64,000 nt of DNA, from positions 1,262,160 to 1,326,159 of the forward strand of contig NZ_JALKAN010000001.1 in assembly GCF_023015965.1 (NCBI RefSeq), given 5' to 3'. Origin of the DNA: Allomuricauda sp. F6463D. GTDB lineage: Bacteria; Bacteroidota; Bacteroidia; Flavobacteriales; Flavobacteriaceae. This document shows positions 7,846-15,984 of the stretch, piece after piece. The position numbers and the translations under genes are program-made. The notes under the pieces were generated by a model. It was given only the letters and a program-made list of their open reading frames with translations. It searched no databases and was not told the DNA's origin. Positions within the stretch are counted from its first letter, which is position 1. Each line of letters opens with the position of its first letter.

Positions 7846-8840
7846 AGGAATGGTTTGATTTATCCGAACAGGACAGAAGAGAAGTGATTGTTCAAACAAG
7901 TATTTTAAAAGGCCTTTCACAGGCGGCCATAGAAAAGGATTGGTGGGTGGTCGCTGTCCTTCGCACCCTATTCGAAACCAAATATTCAAACCACCTGGTT
8001 TTCAAAGGAGGTACATCCTTGAGCAAAGCATGGAGACTTATTGAGCGCTTTTCGGAGGACATAGATCTGGGTATGGATAAATCCTTTTTTGAATTTGAGG
8101 GAGATCTTTCCCGAAAACAGGTTAAAAAACTTAGAAAGGCATCATGCAAGTTTGTGAGCGAGATACTGCCGCAAGATTTAGAGGATAAGCTTCATGAAAT
8201 GGGCATCAAGGATTTTACCATCCATGTCCGCGATTTTGAAGAATCAGATACTGATCCCTTGGCCATTGAAATCCGCTATAAGTCATTGGTCGACAAGGTT
8301 CCCTATTTAGAACCAAGAATACTGGTTGAAATAAGCTCCAGGTCACTTCGGGGACCCTTTGAAAATAGAGAAGTTATATCGTTTATTGGGGAAATGTACA
8401 GAGGCCTATCCTTTGCTGATAAAGCCGTTAATATACCCACAGTTTTGCCTCAACGCACATTTTTGGAAAAACTGTTCCTATTGCATGAGGAATTTCAGAA
8501 ACCAAAAGAACGGGGACCAATAAGAGGTCATCGAATGACAAGGCATTTATATGATGTATCCAGAATGATGGATACAGGATTTGGGGAATCGGCAATAAAG
8601 GACAAAGCATTGTACGACAAAATTGTGGCACACCGAGAAGTATATGCACGAATATCTTGGATCGATTATTCAAAGCATGGTTATGAAACTTTGAATTTCA
8701 TTCCACCTGAAGAAGTTATGGCGGAATGGGAAGAAGATTATGCGGAGATGAAAGAGAGCATGTTCTATGGTAAAACGGAAAGCTTTAAAGATTTAATCAA
8801 CAAGCTGACCGGCTTGAGAGATAGGTTTAATTCAGCCTAG
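7842..8840 (+). CDS. abiEii: AbiEii/AbiGii-type nucleotidyltransferase toxin
   Basis: The 332-residue product carries the minimal nucleotidyltransferase signature GGTSLSKAW (residues 56-64) followed by SEDIDL (71-76), in which Asp73 and Asp75 are the expected metal ligands. Family members transfer nucleotides to tRNA 3' ends or other targets, blocking growth, and act in phage abortive infection or in stabilising mobile elements. It overlaps the antitoxin by 4 bases. The length is typical and no disruption is visible. Its position beside an integrase fits an element-maintenance role. Confidence 0.88.
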   Translation: MKEWFDLSEQDRREVIVQTSILKGLSQAAIEKDWWVVAVLRTLFETKYSNHLVFKGGTSLSKAWRLIERFSEDIDLGMDKSFFEFEGDLSRKQVKKLRKASCKFVSEILPQDLEDKLHEMGIKDFTIHVRDFEESDTDPLAIEIRYKSLVDKVPYLEPRILVEISSRSLRGPFENREVISFIGEMYRGLSFADKAVNIPTVLPQRTFLEKLFLLHEEFQKPKERGPIRGHRMTRHLYDVSRMMDTGFGESAIKDKALYDKIVAHREVYARISWIDYSKHGYETLNFIPPEEVMAEWEEDYAEMKESMFYGKTESFKDLINKLTGLRDRFNSA

Positions 8841-9078
8841 TTCATTTTGATTCCAATTGTTCTCAAATAGCCCAGAAACAGGACTCAAATGTTAAAGTAG
8901 CGTTGAAGTAGAGTCCCTTTCCGCGACAGCTGACTTTTGACCCCTTGAAACTAAGTGTCCTGTCTTATATGTTGAAGTCGAACTGCATTCGATATTGCGC
9001 ATAAAACAACCCGAAAATCAGCAAAAACTGCTTTCCTAAAAAGGTATTCTAAATAGAAATAACAATACCCCTACAGCT

Positions 9079-10353
9079 CTACCGTACAATTCTCAAATTG
9101 GGAACCCCACTGTTATCTTGAATTTTATGGCTGCTCTCATCCAATATGTTTTTCAATTGGGCCATGTCCTTACTGATTTTCTTTTCCACCACCCTTGCAT
9201 ACTTTTGGGTCGTGGAAAGCTTGGTATGCCCCAAGAGCTTGGAAACGGTCTCTATGGGTACGTCGTTCATAAGGGTGATTGTTGTTGCAAAGGTATGTCT
9301 GGCCACATGGAACGTTAGGTGCTTATCAATATTTGCCCTTTGTGCAATGATCTTTAGGTATTGGTTCACCTTTTGATTTGAGTACACAGGAAGAACAATA
9401 TCTTCATTTTTGGGAAAATCCGCATACTTCTCCAAGATTTTCTTGGCTTTGGTCAATAGGGGGACCTTGACTTCGGTCTTGGTCTTTTGGCGCTTTACAT
9501 CGATCCATAGTTCCCCATCGATGCCGGATACGATACCGTTGGGTTTGAGAAGTTTGATCTCAATGTAGCTCAGTCCAGTATAGCATGCAAAAAGGAAAAT
9601 ATCGCGGACCAGTTCCATCCCCTTTTCCTCGAATTTCAATTGGCCCAGTGCCAAGATTTCCTCCTCTTCCAGAAAAGCACTGTCATAATCCTCCATTTTC
9701 ACTTTATAGAGGTTGAAGGGATTCTTGGGGATGCAATCAAATTTATAGGCCATGGTCACCAATTTCTTGAACCGTAGCATATGTTTCATGATGCCATTGT
9801 TGTTCAATGTTTGGAACGACTTGATGGGTTCGCAGTTCCGCAGGAAGTTTTCAAATTCAATCAAAAAGGCATAGTCAATGGAGGCCAACCCAATATCGGG
9901 CACCCGATATTTTTTGGCAATGAAACGTTTCAGGTAGGTCTCTGTAGAAGAATAGTTCTTGACTGTCCCTTTGGCCAGTTTGGGCAACTCATAGGTTCGG
10001 TTATACTCCAAAAGGTCCAATAGGGTGAGCATCACCTTGTCCTTCCCCAGATATCTAAGCTTGATGGATTGTGCCGTTATAAAGTTGCTCTCCGCACAGA
10101 GTTGTCGATGGCATTCCAGTAATTTTGCCCGGACGTCGTCCAAATATTTGTTGACAACAACGGATTCACTGGCCCTATGGTCCATTTTTCCCAAAATAGG
10201 ACACCATCGTTCTTCAAAAGTTGATCGATGGACACTGAGATCTGCATTTTTTCCTTTACATCTGATTCGGACATAAATTGGAAAACGTCCATCTTTTTTT
10301 CTTCCTGATTTTTTCAGCCAAAAACTGATACTGAAGGCGTTAGAGGTATTCAT
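9079..10353 (-). CDS. Tyrosine site-specific integrase of the left-hand element
   Basis: This 424-residue Bacteroidota-type integrase has an arm-binding N-terminus (about 1-95), a SAM-like core-binding domain (about 110-205) and a catalytic domain. The HVARHTFATT and LLGHTKLSTTQKYARV boxes carry the H-x-x-R, second His and nucleophilic Tyr. Box I reads TGLSYIEI, with Ser where the first catalytic Arg usually stands, as known for IntDOT-like enzymes. It closely resembles the integrase at 38448-39713 in the same boxes. It lies beside the tRNA-derived repeat at 10568-10589, as expected if it recombines that site. Confidence 0.9.
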   Translation of the reverse strand: MNTSNAFSISFWLKKSGRKKDGRFPIYVRIRCKGKNADLSVHRSTFEERWCPILGKMDHRASESVVVNKYLDDVRAKLLECHRQLCAESNFITAQSIKLRYLGKDKVMLTLLDLLEYNRTYELPKLAKGTVKNYSSTETYLKRFIAKKYRVPDIGLASIDYAFLIEFENFLRNCEPIKSFQTLNNNGIMKHMLRFKKLVTMAYKFDCIPKNPFNLYKVKMEDYDSAFLEEEEILALGQLKFEEKGMELVRDIFLFACYTGLSYIEIKLLKPNGIVSGIDGELWIDVKRQKTKTEVKVPLLTKAKKILEKYADFPKNEDIVLPVYSNQKVNQYLKIIAQRANIDKHLTFHVARHTFATTITLMNDVPIETVSKLLGHTKLSTTQKYARVVEKKISKDMAQLKNILDESSHKIQDNSGVPNLRIVR

Positions 10354-10494
10354 GTGTTCTCGCTTTAAGTTAAACTTTGGATTAAGCGAAAGTCAAATCA
10401 CACGAAAAATCAATTACGGAAGTACAATTTAGGGAATTTTTCCCGACAAAAATAGGACACTCTATAGGACATCCTCATCGATGGTTTCAGATGG

Positions 10495-10532
10495 AAATAA
10501 AAAAAACCAGAAAAAATTAATTTTCTGGTTTT
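10495..10532 (-). terminator. Minus-strand hairpin terminator between repeat copy and integrase
   Basis: CCAGAAAA (10507-10514) pairs with TTTTCTGG (10521-10528), extended by A/T pairs, and reads into a T run on the minus strand. It occupies the same position relative to the 22-bp repeat as the hairpin at 39833-39876 does at the tRNA end. Confidence 0.65.
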
Positions 10533-10567
10533 CAATTAATTAAGGTTTTACTTAGTGTCATAAAACC

Positions 10568-10589
10568 ATGGTTCGTCGGGATGACAGGA
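10568..10589. repeat. Left direct repeat (att site), copy of the tRNA-Pro 3' end
   Basis: Twenty-two bases (ATGGTTCGTCGGGATGACAG plus GA) are identical and in the same orientation to 39892-39913. Fourteen of them are the 3' end of tRNA-Pro and eight are its immediate downstream flank. No tRNA body follows here (AGAAAGTC instead of the T-loop), so this is a fragment left by integration. Confidence 0.85.
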
Positions 10590-10863
10590 AGAAAGTCGAT
10601 TAAATAACTATCTAACAATCAATATTTTACACTATCCTGAAAAGCTGATTAACCGAACTCTAAACTGTCGTCAAAACAGTACATTCAGTGGCAAAACTTA
10701 TGGGAGCTTTACAAAGTAAAATTAATGAAATTTTTGAAAAAATCACTTTATTTCCAAGCTTTTAGAATTCATTCCTTTCCGGACAATAGTTTAAAAGGCA
10801 TGCATTGAGTGTTTAAAAGCAACTATTTTCTTTTAATATCATTAATCAGATTCAACACACCTA

Positions 10864-12003
10864 CTATCCTCCCAAAACACTACTGAGTCTGAACATAGGC
10901 AAGTACATGGACACTAAAATCACACCAACAAAAACACCGATGATAATTATAATTATAGGTTCCATAATGGTCGACAACATTTTGGATTTCTGTTGCACTT
11001 CAATTACATATTGTTGGTTCAATTTTTTGAATATATATTCCGTTTGATTGGTCTCTTCGGCTACCTTCACCAAAGAGATGATTTTATGATCGAACATCTT
11101 ATTTCCCTGTAGGCTCTGATGAAGGCTTGTTCCCTTTAGGATTCTCGATTCCATGGTCGTCAATGCATCCTGTAATGGATAAAACTGCAACATTTTCTTT
11201 GCCATTTGTACACTATTCAGCATTGGCACTTTGGAAGTGGTCAACAGGGCAACGGCCTGGGTAAATTGGGCCATATAGACCAATCGTATAAAATTGCCCA
11301 GGAATGGGATTTTCAAAGTAAAATAATCCCACTTTCTCCTGATGGATTCCCTCTTCATCAACGGTTTTCTCAAAAATATCAAAGTGAAAATTGCCAGAAG
11401 CACAACCAAACCATAACGCTCAATGACATTGGAGGCACCAATGACCCACTGGGTAATGGTCGGTAATTCCACCCCATTCTGTTTAAAGATATCCTCGAAC
11501 ATGGGAACCACCATCCTGAGCATAAAAACAACCACCAAAATAGCGGTACAAAGTATGATCAATGGATAGGTAAGGGCACTTATAAGATTTCTACGTTGCT
11601 CGTTCTTCTGCGAATAGAACGTCGCCAATTCTTGGAGAATCGTTCCCAAATTGCCGCTTTCCTCTCCAATCTCCACTGAGTAATATTCGTATTCCGTAAA
11701 CTCTTGTCGTTTCTTTAAAACTTCTGAAAAACTCAGACCGTGATCCAATTCCTTGACCATGTCCTCAAAAAAAAGTTGCAGTTTTTCCTTTTTTTGGTTG
11801 CCCGACAACAATTCCAAAGCTTCACGCAATTGCAGTCCTGCTTTTATCAAAATGGCCAATTCACTGTAAAACCCTTCTTTTCTCTTGGAATTAAAAAAGG
11901 ACCCAAATAAGGTTATCTCTTTTTTCAGCCACTTATCCAGCCCCTCCTTTTGGGAAGGGATGGTAGTCGTTTTCTCCAGTGTTTGGTCCAGTTTGAATCC
12001 CAT
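10864..12003 (-). CDS. gspF: Type II secretion/type IV pilus GspF/PilC-like inner-membrane platform protein
   Basis: This 379-residue polytopic protein has the GspF pattern: two homologous cytoplasmic helical domains (about 42-145 and 240-340) separated by membrane segments (near 146-170 and 195-215) and a C-terminal membrane helix (about 345-370, PIIIIIIGVFVGVILVSMYLPMF). The motifs LAILIKAGLQLREALELL, GEESGNLG and YPLIIL are characteristic. In these machines it connects the GspE ATPase to pseudopilus assembly. It is the last gene of the minus arm and its start touches the preceding pseudopilin stop (1-base overlap). The matching GspE is on the plus arm 19.5 kb away. Confidence 0.92.
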   Translation of the reverse strand: MGFKLDQTLEKTTTIPSQKEGLDKWLKKEITLFGSFFNSKRKEGFYSELAILIKAGLQLREALELLSGNQKKEKLQLFFEDMVKELDHGLSFSEVLKKRQEFTEYEYYSVEIGEESGNLGTILQELATFYSQKNEQRRNLISALTYPLIILCTAILVVVFMLRMVVPMFEDIFKQNGVELPTITQWVIGASNVIERYGLVVLLAIFTLIFLRKPLMKRESIRRKWDYFTLKIPFLGNFIRLVYMAQFTQAVALLTTSKVPMLNSVQMAKKMLQFYPLQDALTTMESRILKGTSLHQSLQGNKMFDHKIISLVKVAEETNQTEYIFKKLNQQYVIEVQQKSKMLSTIMEPIIIIIIGVFVGVILVSMYLPMFRLSSVLGG

Positions 12004-12470
12004 TATCGATTGATATAACTTGTTGCCGAGTTTCGTTTAAATACAAAAAGTCGTGTTCCGTTTCCTCCTCCAACATATAGATCTATGGCATCTATTTCTC
12101 CTTCATTGATTATGCCGACCTCAAAGTAGGCCAATAGTTCCTTGGTTTTTAAATGAAAGGTATCCTGCCCTTTCAAGACCAATTCCTTTTGAAATTGATA
12201 TTCGACTTCACTTATTTCATTGCATAAGAGGAGCTCCCTGTTTGCTGCGTTGTACCAAACCCTATCATATTGGTTAAAGTCGATCCAAAGACGCTGCTTT
12301 AAAAGCCGCACCTCGGTCATCTCTTCATAATTTGATGAAATCCCGTTCATTTGTGTTTGCACCAATCGTAAAACACTGTAGGCCATTCCAACGACAAGGA
12401 CAGTGATTAACAGTACGACCAACATTTCATGCAGGGTAAATGCCTTTATTTTTTTGGTTGCATCACTCAT
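12003..12470 (-). CDS. Minor pseudopilin-like protein
   Basis: The 155-residue protein starts with a short basic leader and a pilin helix: KKIKA then FTLHEMLVVLLITVLVVGM. The predicted cleavage follows Ala10, Glu15 is the conserved Glu at +5, and the hydrophobic helix runs to about residue 32. The rest is a small soluble domain (about 35-155), a size similar to GspJ/GspH minor pseudopilins. Ala replaces Gly at -1, as in the other pilin-like proteins of this island. It overlaps its neighbours by 1 and 8 bases. Confidence 0.82.
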   Translation of the reverse strand: MSDATKKIKAFTLHEMLVVLLITVLVVGMAYSVLRLVQTQMNGISSNYEEMTEVRLLKQRLWIDFNQYDRVWYNAANRELLLCNEISEVEYQFQKELVLKGQDTFHLKTKELLAYFEVGIINEGEIDAIDLYVGGGNGTRLFVFKRNSATSYINR

Positions 12471-12795
12471 GGTTCACAGAAAATTTTAGTTCCCTATCGT
12501 TCGATGTATTCACAGCTGAAAAAATCACCTGTTCCGTCCCTTGCCAAACGCGTTCTTCCACTTTGATGTCCCATGCATCCAGTTTATCATAATAGGGAAG
12601 TGATAGCTTTCCATATCCATACCTGTATTGTAAAAACAGTAACTCCTGTCGTGCCGGGCCATCGTTGTTTTGAATGCTAGTGGCAAACAATGCGTTCAAG
12701 GTCATACTGGCCATCATAAAGACAACCACGATCAATACCGTGGCTACCAAGGTTTCCATTAGGGTCGAGGCCTTTATTTTTTTTAGTAGAGCCAT
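12463..12795 (-). CDS. Minor pseudopilin-like protein (GspI-like)
   Basis: This 110-residue protein has the leader MALLKKIKA and then STLMETLVATVLIVVVFMMA, with Glu14 at +5 of the predicted mature helix. Its small size, and LVATVLIVVVF after ETL, resemble GspI. Ala9 occupies -1. It is embedded in a run of overlapping genes (13 bases with the upstream gene, 8 with the downstream one), so stoichiometric translation with its neighbours is likely. Confidence 0.82.
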   Translation of the reverse strand: MALLKKIKASTLMETLVATVLIVVVFMMASMTLNALFATSIQNNDGPARQELLFLQYRYGYGKLSLPYYDKLDAWDIKVEERVWQGTEQVIFSAVNTSNDRELKFSVNHE

Positions 12796-14048
12796 TTCAC
12801 CACACCGTTTGCAATTTTATTTTCATAAGCGAGGCCACAGTATTCCTGTGGCAACCTTTGAGCCTCAATTTTACCATTGAACAAATGGTTCAAATATGTA
12901 TTTCCATTTTCAAACGCGACAAAAGAACCTGTGGTCACACTTCCATACACGCTGCCTTTAAGTTCAAGACTTTGCTCACAGTACAGTTCTCCATGTACTA
13001 TTGCTCCTTGGTCAATTGTAATAAATAAAGGCTGCCCTTTGGGTTCCCTTTTGTCGCAATAGAGAACGCTACCTGATATGCTTGTTCCCTTCCCAATATT
13101 AATTCTCGGCTCTCTGAATTTGTTTACAAATTCTTGGGATACCGTATTGCCTTGTACCGCTAAAATGGTCGGGTAATCCAATTCGCAATTCTTCCCGACC
13201 AAAATTTCTTTGCCCGAAATCGCCTGAAAAGAACCTCGTGCCCCCTCCTCTATTTCGATGGTTGGGGCAATAAGAATCACATCCCTTAAACGGGAAGTGG
13301 ATTTCACATGGATCTTGTCAGTTGCCCACACCACAATATTTCCTGTGAGAGACACATTTTCCAGAGCAATAGAGGTACCTTGAACAACGATGGTCTCCTC
13401 TTGAAAACTGTTTTTTAACAACAATTCCCGTTTTAGAGGAACCGTGTTTCCTTTGGGCATATAAGCGGTACTTGTCAGCATTTTCAACCGTTGTAAAACC
13501 TCGTTATGTAGTTTCGGTAATTGATTCTTGCTTCTGAGTATCTTCCCGTACACCAATTGGCTTCCTATATATCCATACCCTTGGATATTTCCCATTTTGA
13601 TGCCTCGTTCGGGCAAATGGGCATCGCCTGATATTTTGGCATCGCCTACAATGACCATGGGGCGATTATCATCCTTAATGTACAGTGCGGGACGATTTTG
13701 GTATATAGCTCCGACCAAGCCTGTTTTCTGAAATCGAAGTTTTCCTTTTACAGAGGTGACGGTTCTTTTTTCCAAAAGCCCCCAATACTCTTTAAAAACC
13801 TTGGTCTGGATCCCCAAATCATTATCCGGCATACTTATGTTTTCACCCGTTTTCATAGGTTTTAAAAGGGATTTCATCAATACCTTATCCGAGGTTTGAA
13901 CAAGGTCGACGATGATATCCGTTTTTTTGCCCAACAGCGAATGGCTCTGGTTCATCAGGATAAAGGCAAAAAGGAATAGAACAATGATTGTCCCTATGAA
14001 AAGTACAAACTGTAGTGCGCCGGCCTTTACTTTTGAAAAAAGAATCAT
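12783..14048 (-). CDS. Large pseudopilin-like protein with beta-helix (bactofilin-like) body; GspK candidate
   Basis: The 421-residue protein begins with SKVKA (Ala9) followed by GALQFVLFIGTIIVLFLFAF, a pilin-like leader and helix but with Phe14 instead of Glu at +5. GspK-type pseudopilins also lack Glu+5. Residues about 130-400 are repetitive short beta strands (for example ALENVSLTGNIVVWATDKIHV, GKGTSISGSVLYC and LELKGSVYGSVTTGSF) resembling a right-handed beta-helix of the bactofilin or polymer-forming type. This body differs from the usual GspK fold. A tip pseudopilin or stalk role is inferred from position and leader. Confidence 0.65.
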   Translation of the reverse strand: MILFSKVKAGALQFVLFIGTIIVLFLFAFILMNQSHSLLGKKTDIIVDLVQTSDKVLMKSLLKPMKTGENISMPDNDLGIQTKVFKEYWGLLEKRTVTSVKGKLRFQKTGLVGAIYQNRPALYIKDDNRPMVIVGDAKISGDAHLPERGIKMGNIQGYGYIGSQLVYGKILRSKNQLPKLHNEVLQRLKMLTSTAYMPKGNTVPLKRELLLKNSFQEETIVVQGTSIALENVSLTGNIVVWATDKIHVKSTSRLRDVILIAPTIEIEEGARGSFQAISGKEILVGKNCELDYPTILAVQGNTVSQEFVNKFREPRINIGKGTSISGSVLYCDKREPKGQPLFITIDQGAIVHGELYCEQSLELKGSVYGSVTTGSFVAFENGNTYLNHLFNGKIEAQRLPQEYCGLAYENKIANGVVKWLY

Positions 14049-14500
14049 TGGAGTACAATGGTTTCAGTCCTGCCATCATAGCGAACTTTGATGCTTTGGC
14101 CATTTCCATTTAAAAGTCTCACCCCGTTGATTTCTTCACTTTTGGACATAATATACTGCTGGCCTTCTATAGTTACAAAGAACATGGTGTTTCCCGATCC
14201 TGTTTGTGCAACCAGCCCCGAGTATATAATGTTCCTTTTCGAAACAGGTTCCTTTTTAACAGCTCGTTTTACGGCTTTTTTCTTGGTTGCGGGAAGTGTT
14301 CCCAAAAAAGGATCCCGGTAATTGGCCATCAACTCGAAAGTATCCCTCTTTTTGATGCTTTTTGGCAATGCGGATATCGGTTGCTGAACCATTGGCAACT
14401 CCGGTTCTTTTGATAAAGCCTTGATCAGCTTGAAACCAATGATGCCCCATACAAGAAGTACCACACCCAAAAGCAGATATGTTTTTATATTATTGCTCAA
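14045..14500 (-). CDS. GspC/PilP-like inner-membrane-anchored periplasmic connector
   Basis: This 151-residue protein has one N-terminal membrane helix (about 8-27), a linker with YRDPFLG (about 60-66) and a basic stretch, and a C-terminal small beta domain (about 90-151: IIYSGLVAQTGSGNTMFFV..., then IMSKSEEINGVRLL... ETIVL). The order helix, linker, homology-region domain and the repeated 'GxxINGVRLL' pattern are those of GspC and PilP, which link the inner-membrane platform to the secretin. It overlaps both neighbours by 4 bases. Assignment rests on architecture, not on strong identity. Confidence 0.65.
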   Translation of the reverse strand: MSNNIKTYLLLGVVLLVWGIIGFKLIKALSKEPELPMVQQPISALPKSIKKRDTFELMANYRDPFLGTLPATKKKAVKRAVKKEPVSKRNIIYSGLVAQTGSGNTMFFVTIEGQQYIMSKSEEINGVRLLNGNGQSIKVRYDGRTETIVLQ

Positions 14501-15192
14501 TTGTTAACTGTAAAATTAAAAGTGTTGCTTGCGTTGCTTTCATTCCCGGCTGCATCAAAAGCCTGTACAAACCAATAGTACGTCCCGGCCGATAAGCTCC
14601 CTGTATGTGCTTTGTTGGCTCCCAATGCCTTTGTGGTCAGGTCCTGTAGACTTTCATCGGAATAAATGAATATGCTGTCACGTTCCGTTGTTCCTGAAAC
14701 ATCTTCCCTGTTCCAAGTAAATTCCACTTCGGTATTCGAAGTATCGCTCCCATTACCAGGGGATACCAATTGTGGGGTGTTGGGAGGGGTCAAATCCAAA
14801 TCCTCATCCCCATTCACTTGAAATGCATTGCCTGTATATAGTGTCTCAAAACCACTGTTAAAAGCTTTTACGCGCCATTCATAAGAACCGTTGAAAAGGC
14901 TTTGTTGTAACTGTGTGGGCAAATATCCCAAAGTATCTATTTCGATAACACTGTCCAGAATTATTTGAGCGGCATTCTCAAAATTGGGGGTTGCCACTTG
15001 AACACTGTAACCCGTAGCTTCATCGACATCTTCCCAGTTTAGACTTATAGCGTTAACGTCCAAAATTGACCCGTCCGAAGGGGCCAAAAGATTCACGGAC
15101 TGCTGAGAAATATCAGGAACCTCCAAAATATCCTCGCAACTCAAAAATCCTATCGAACAAACTAGGGCAATTATAAATTTTTTTAGACTCAT
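14497..15192 (-). CDS. Lipoprotein with two fibronectin type III-like domains
   Basis: The start at 15192 (MSLKKF) gives 231 residues and overlaps the upstream stop codon as ATGA; a longer frame from 15255 would lie within the neighbour. The lipobox is at Cys19 (SIGFLSCED). Two FnIII-like domains follow (about residues 30-125 and 130-231), with the motifs LNWEDVDEATGYSVQVAT and YYWFVQAFDAAGNES. It is translationally coupled to the GspC-like gene. It could be an outer-membrane-anchored accessory of the secretion machine or a surface-exposed binder; the sequence does not decide. Confidence 0.75.
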   Translation of the reverse strand: MSLKKFIIALVCSIGFLSCEDILEVPDISQQSVNLLAPSDGSILDVNAISLNWEDVDEATGYSVQVATPNFENAAQIILDSVIEIDTLGYLPTQLQQSLFNGSYEWRVKAFNSGFETLYTGNAFQVNGDEDLDLTPPNTPQLVSPGNGSDTSNTEVEFTWNREDVSGTTERDSIFIYSDESLQDLTTKALGANKAHTGSLSAGTYYWFVQAFDAAGNESNASNTFNFTVNN

Positions 15193-15911
15193 AGCTTTAA
15201 ATAATCCGGTGTTTTGTTCAACTTTTCGGGATTGGCTTCTGTAGTGCCAGGGCATTTGCCTCCGTCCATTAAAATATGGGCGATATCCAATTTCCCTCTT
15301 TTATCCTTTTGCCAACAAAAAGCGGATGTTTCAAAATCAAAAATTTCCAATGCTGACTGTTTGATGGGGTAACCGCTATTAGCTCCTCCAATCAATAAGA
15401 CCAAAGCCCCTGTTCTATCGGTTGTTAAATACAGTTTCTCAGTAGTATCCAATTTCATGGATAATTCAGCTACGGCAACAAAGGACATGGACGATAATAA
15501 CACCAAGCCGGTATCCTCTTGAAGATATTTTTTAAGATTGGAATTACTTTCCTTATTAAGCTCCCCTACCAAAGACACCACATCGCTTATGCTGAGTTGA
15601 TAGTATTTTAGGTCCTCCATTTGAGTGCTATCCATAGCTTTCGCCAAAGGTGCTTTACCAATATGTTCGCGATACTTGTCATATTTCGACCTCATATTGC
15701 CGGAAAAGGAAGTGGGCTCTATGGCCACGCTTATCGGCCGCCCAAATTCCGGTTCACCCATTTTTTGAAAACCTTTCTCAAAAAGTGTCGTTTGGTAAAG
15801 GCCAACGGAGCCCAGTATCGGGACTTGTGATTGCACCTTTTGCGCTTGACGCAAAGGGCCACAGGCCTGTAGCAATAATGCCATTAGGATTATGGTTAGT
15901 GTAGGTCTCAT
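15189..15911 (-). CDS. Lipoprotein of unknown family, first gene of the compact minus arm
   Basis: This 240-residue protein has a lipobox at Cys17 (ALLLQACGPL). The body is mixed alpha/beta without a motif I recognise, and a cysteine pair occurs near residues 198 and 218 (AFCWQ, GGKCPG). Being the first of seven overlapping genes encoding the machine, it is a candidate pilotin or assembly factor for the secretin, but this is only position-based. It starts 73 bases after the T9SS-signal gene at 15985-19455. Confidence 0.6.
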   Translation of the reverse strand: MRPTLTIILMALLLQACGPLRQAQKVQSQVPILGSVGLYQTTLFEKGFQKMGEPEFGRPISVAIEPTSFSGNMRSKYDKYREHIGKAPLAKAMDSTQMEDLKYYQLSISDVVSLVGELNKESNSNLKKYLQEDTGLVLLSSMSFVAVAELSMKLDTTEKLYLTTDRTGALVLLIGGANSGYPIKQSALEIFDFETSAFCWQKDKRGKLDIAHILMDGGKCPGTTEANPEKLNKTPDYLKL

Positions 15912-15984
15912 AAAATAAGATTCTGGTAAGGTTTTAACGTATTATTCTCTAGATTGTTGTATGAAAAGACTTAAGCTTCCTACC

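Noticed and set aside
8841..9078. Another copy of the tRNA-derived repeat to the left of the first integrase
   Set aside because: A stretch near 8880 (ACAGGACTCAAATG) only loosely resembles tRNA T-arm sequence; it does not share the 22-bp repeat.
10568..10589. Possible second complete tRNA-Pro at the left repeat
   Set aside because: Only the last 14 bases of the tRNA are present; the sequence to the right does not continue into a T loop, anticodon arm or acceptor partner.
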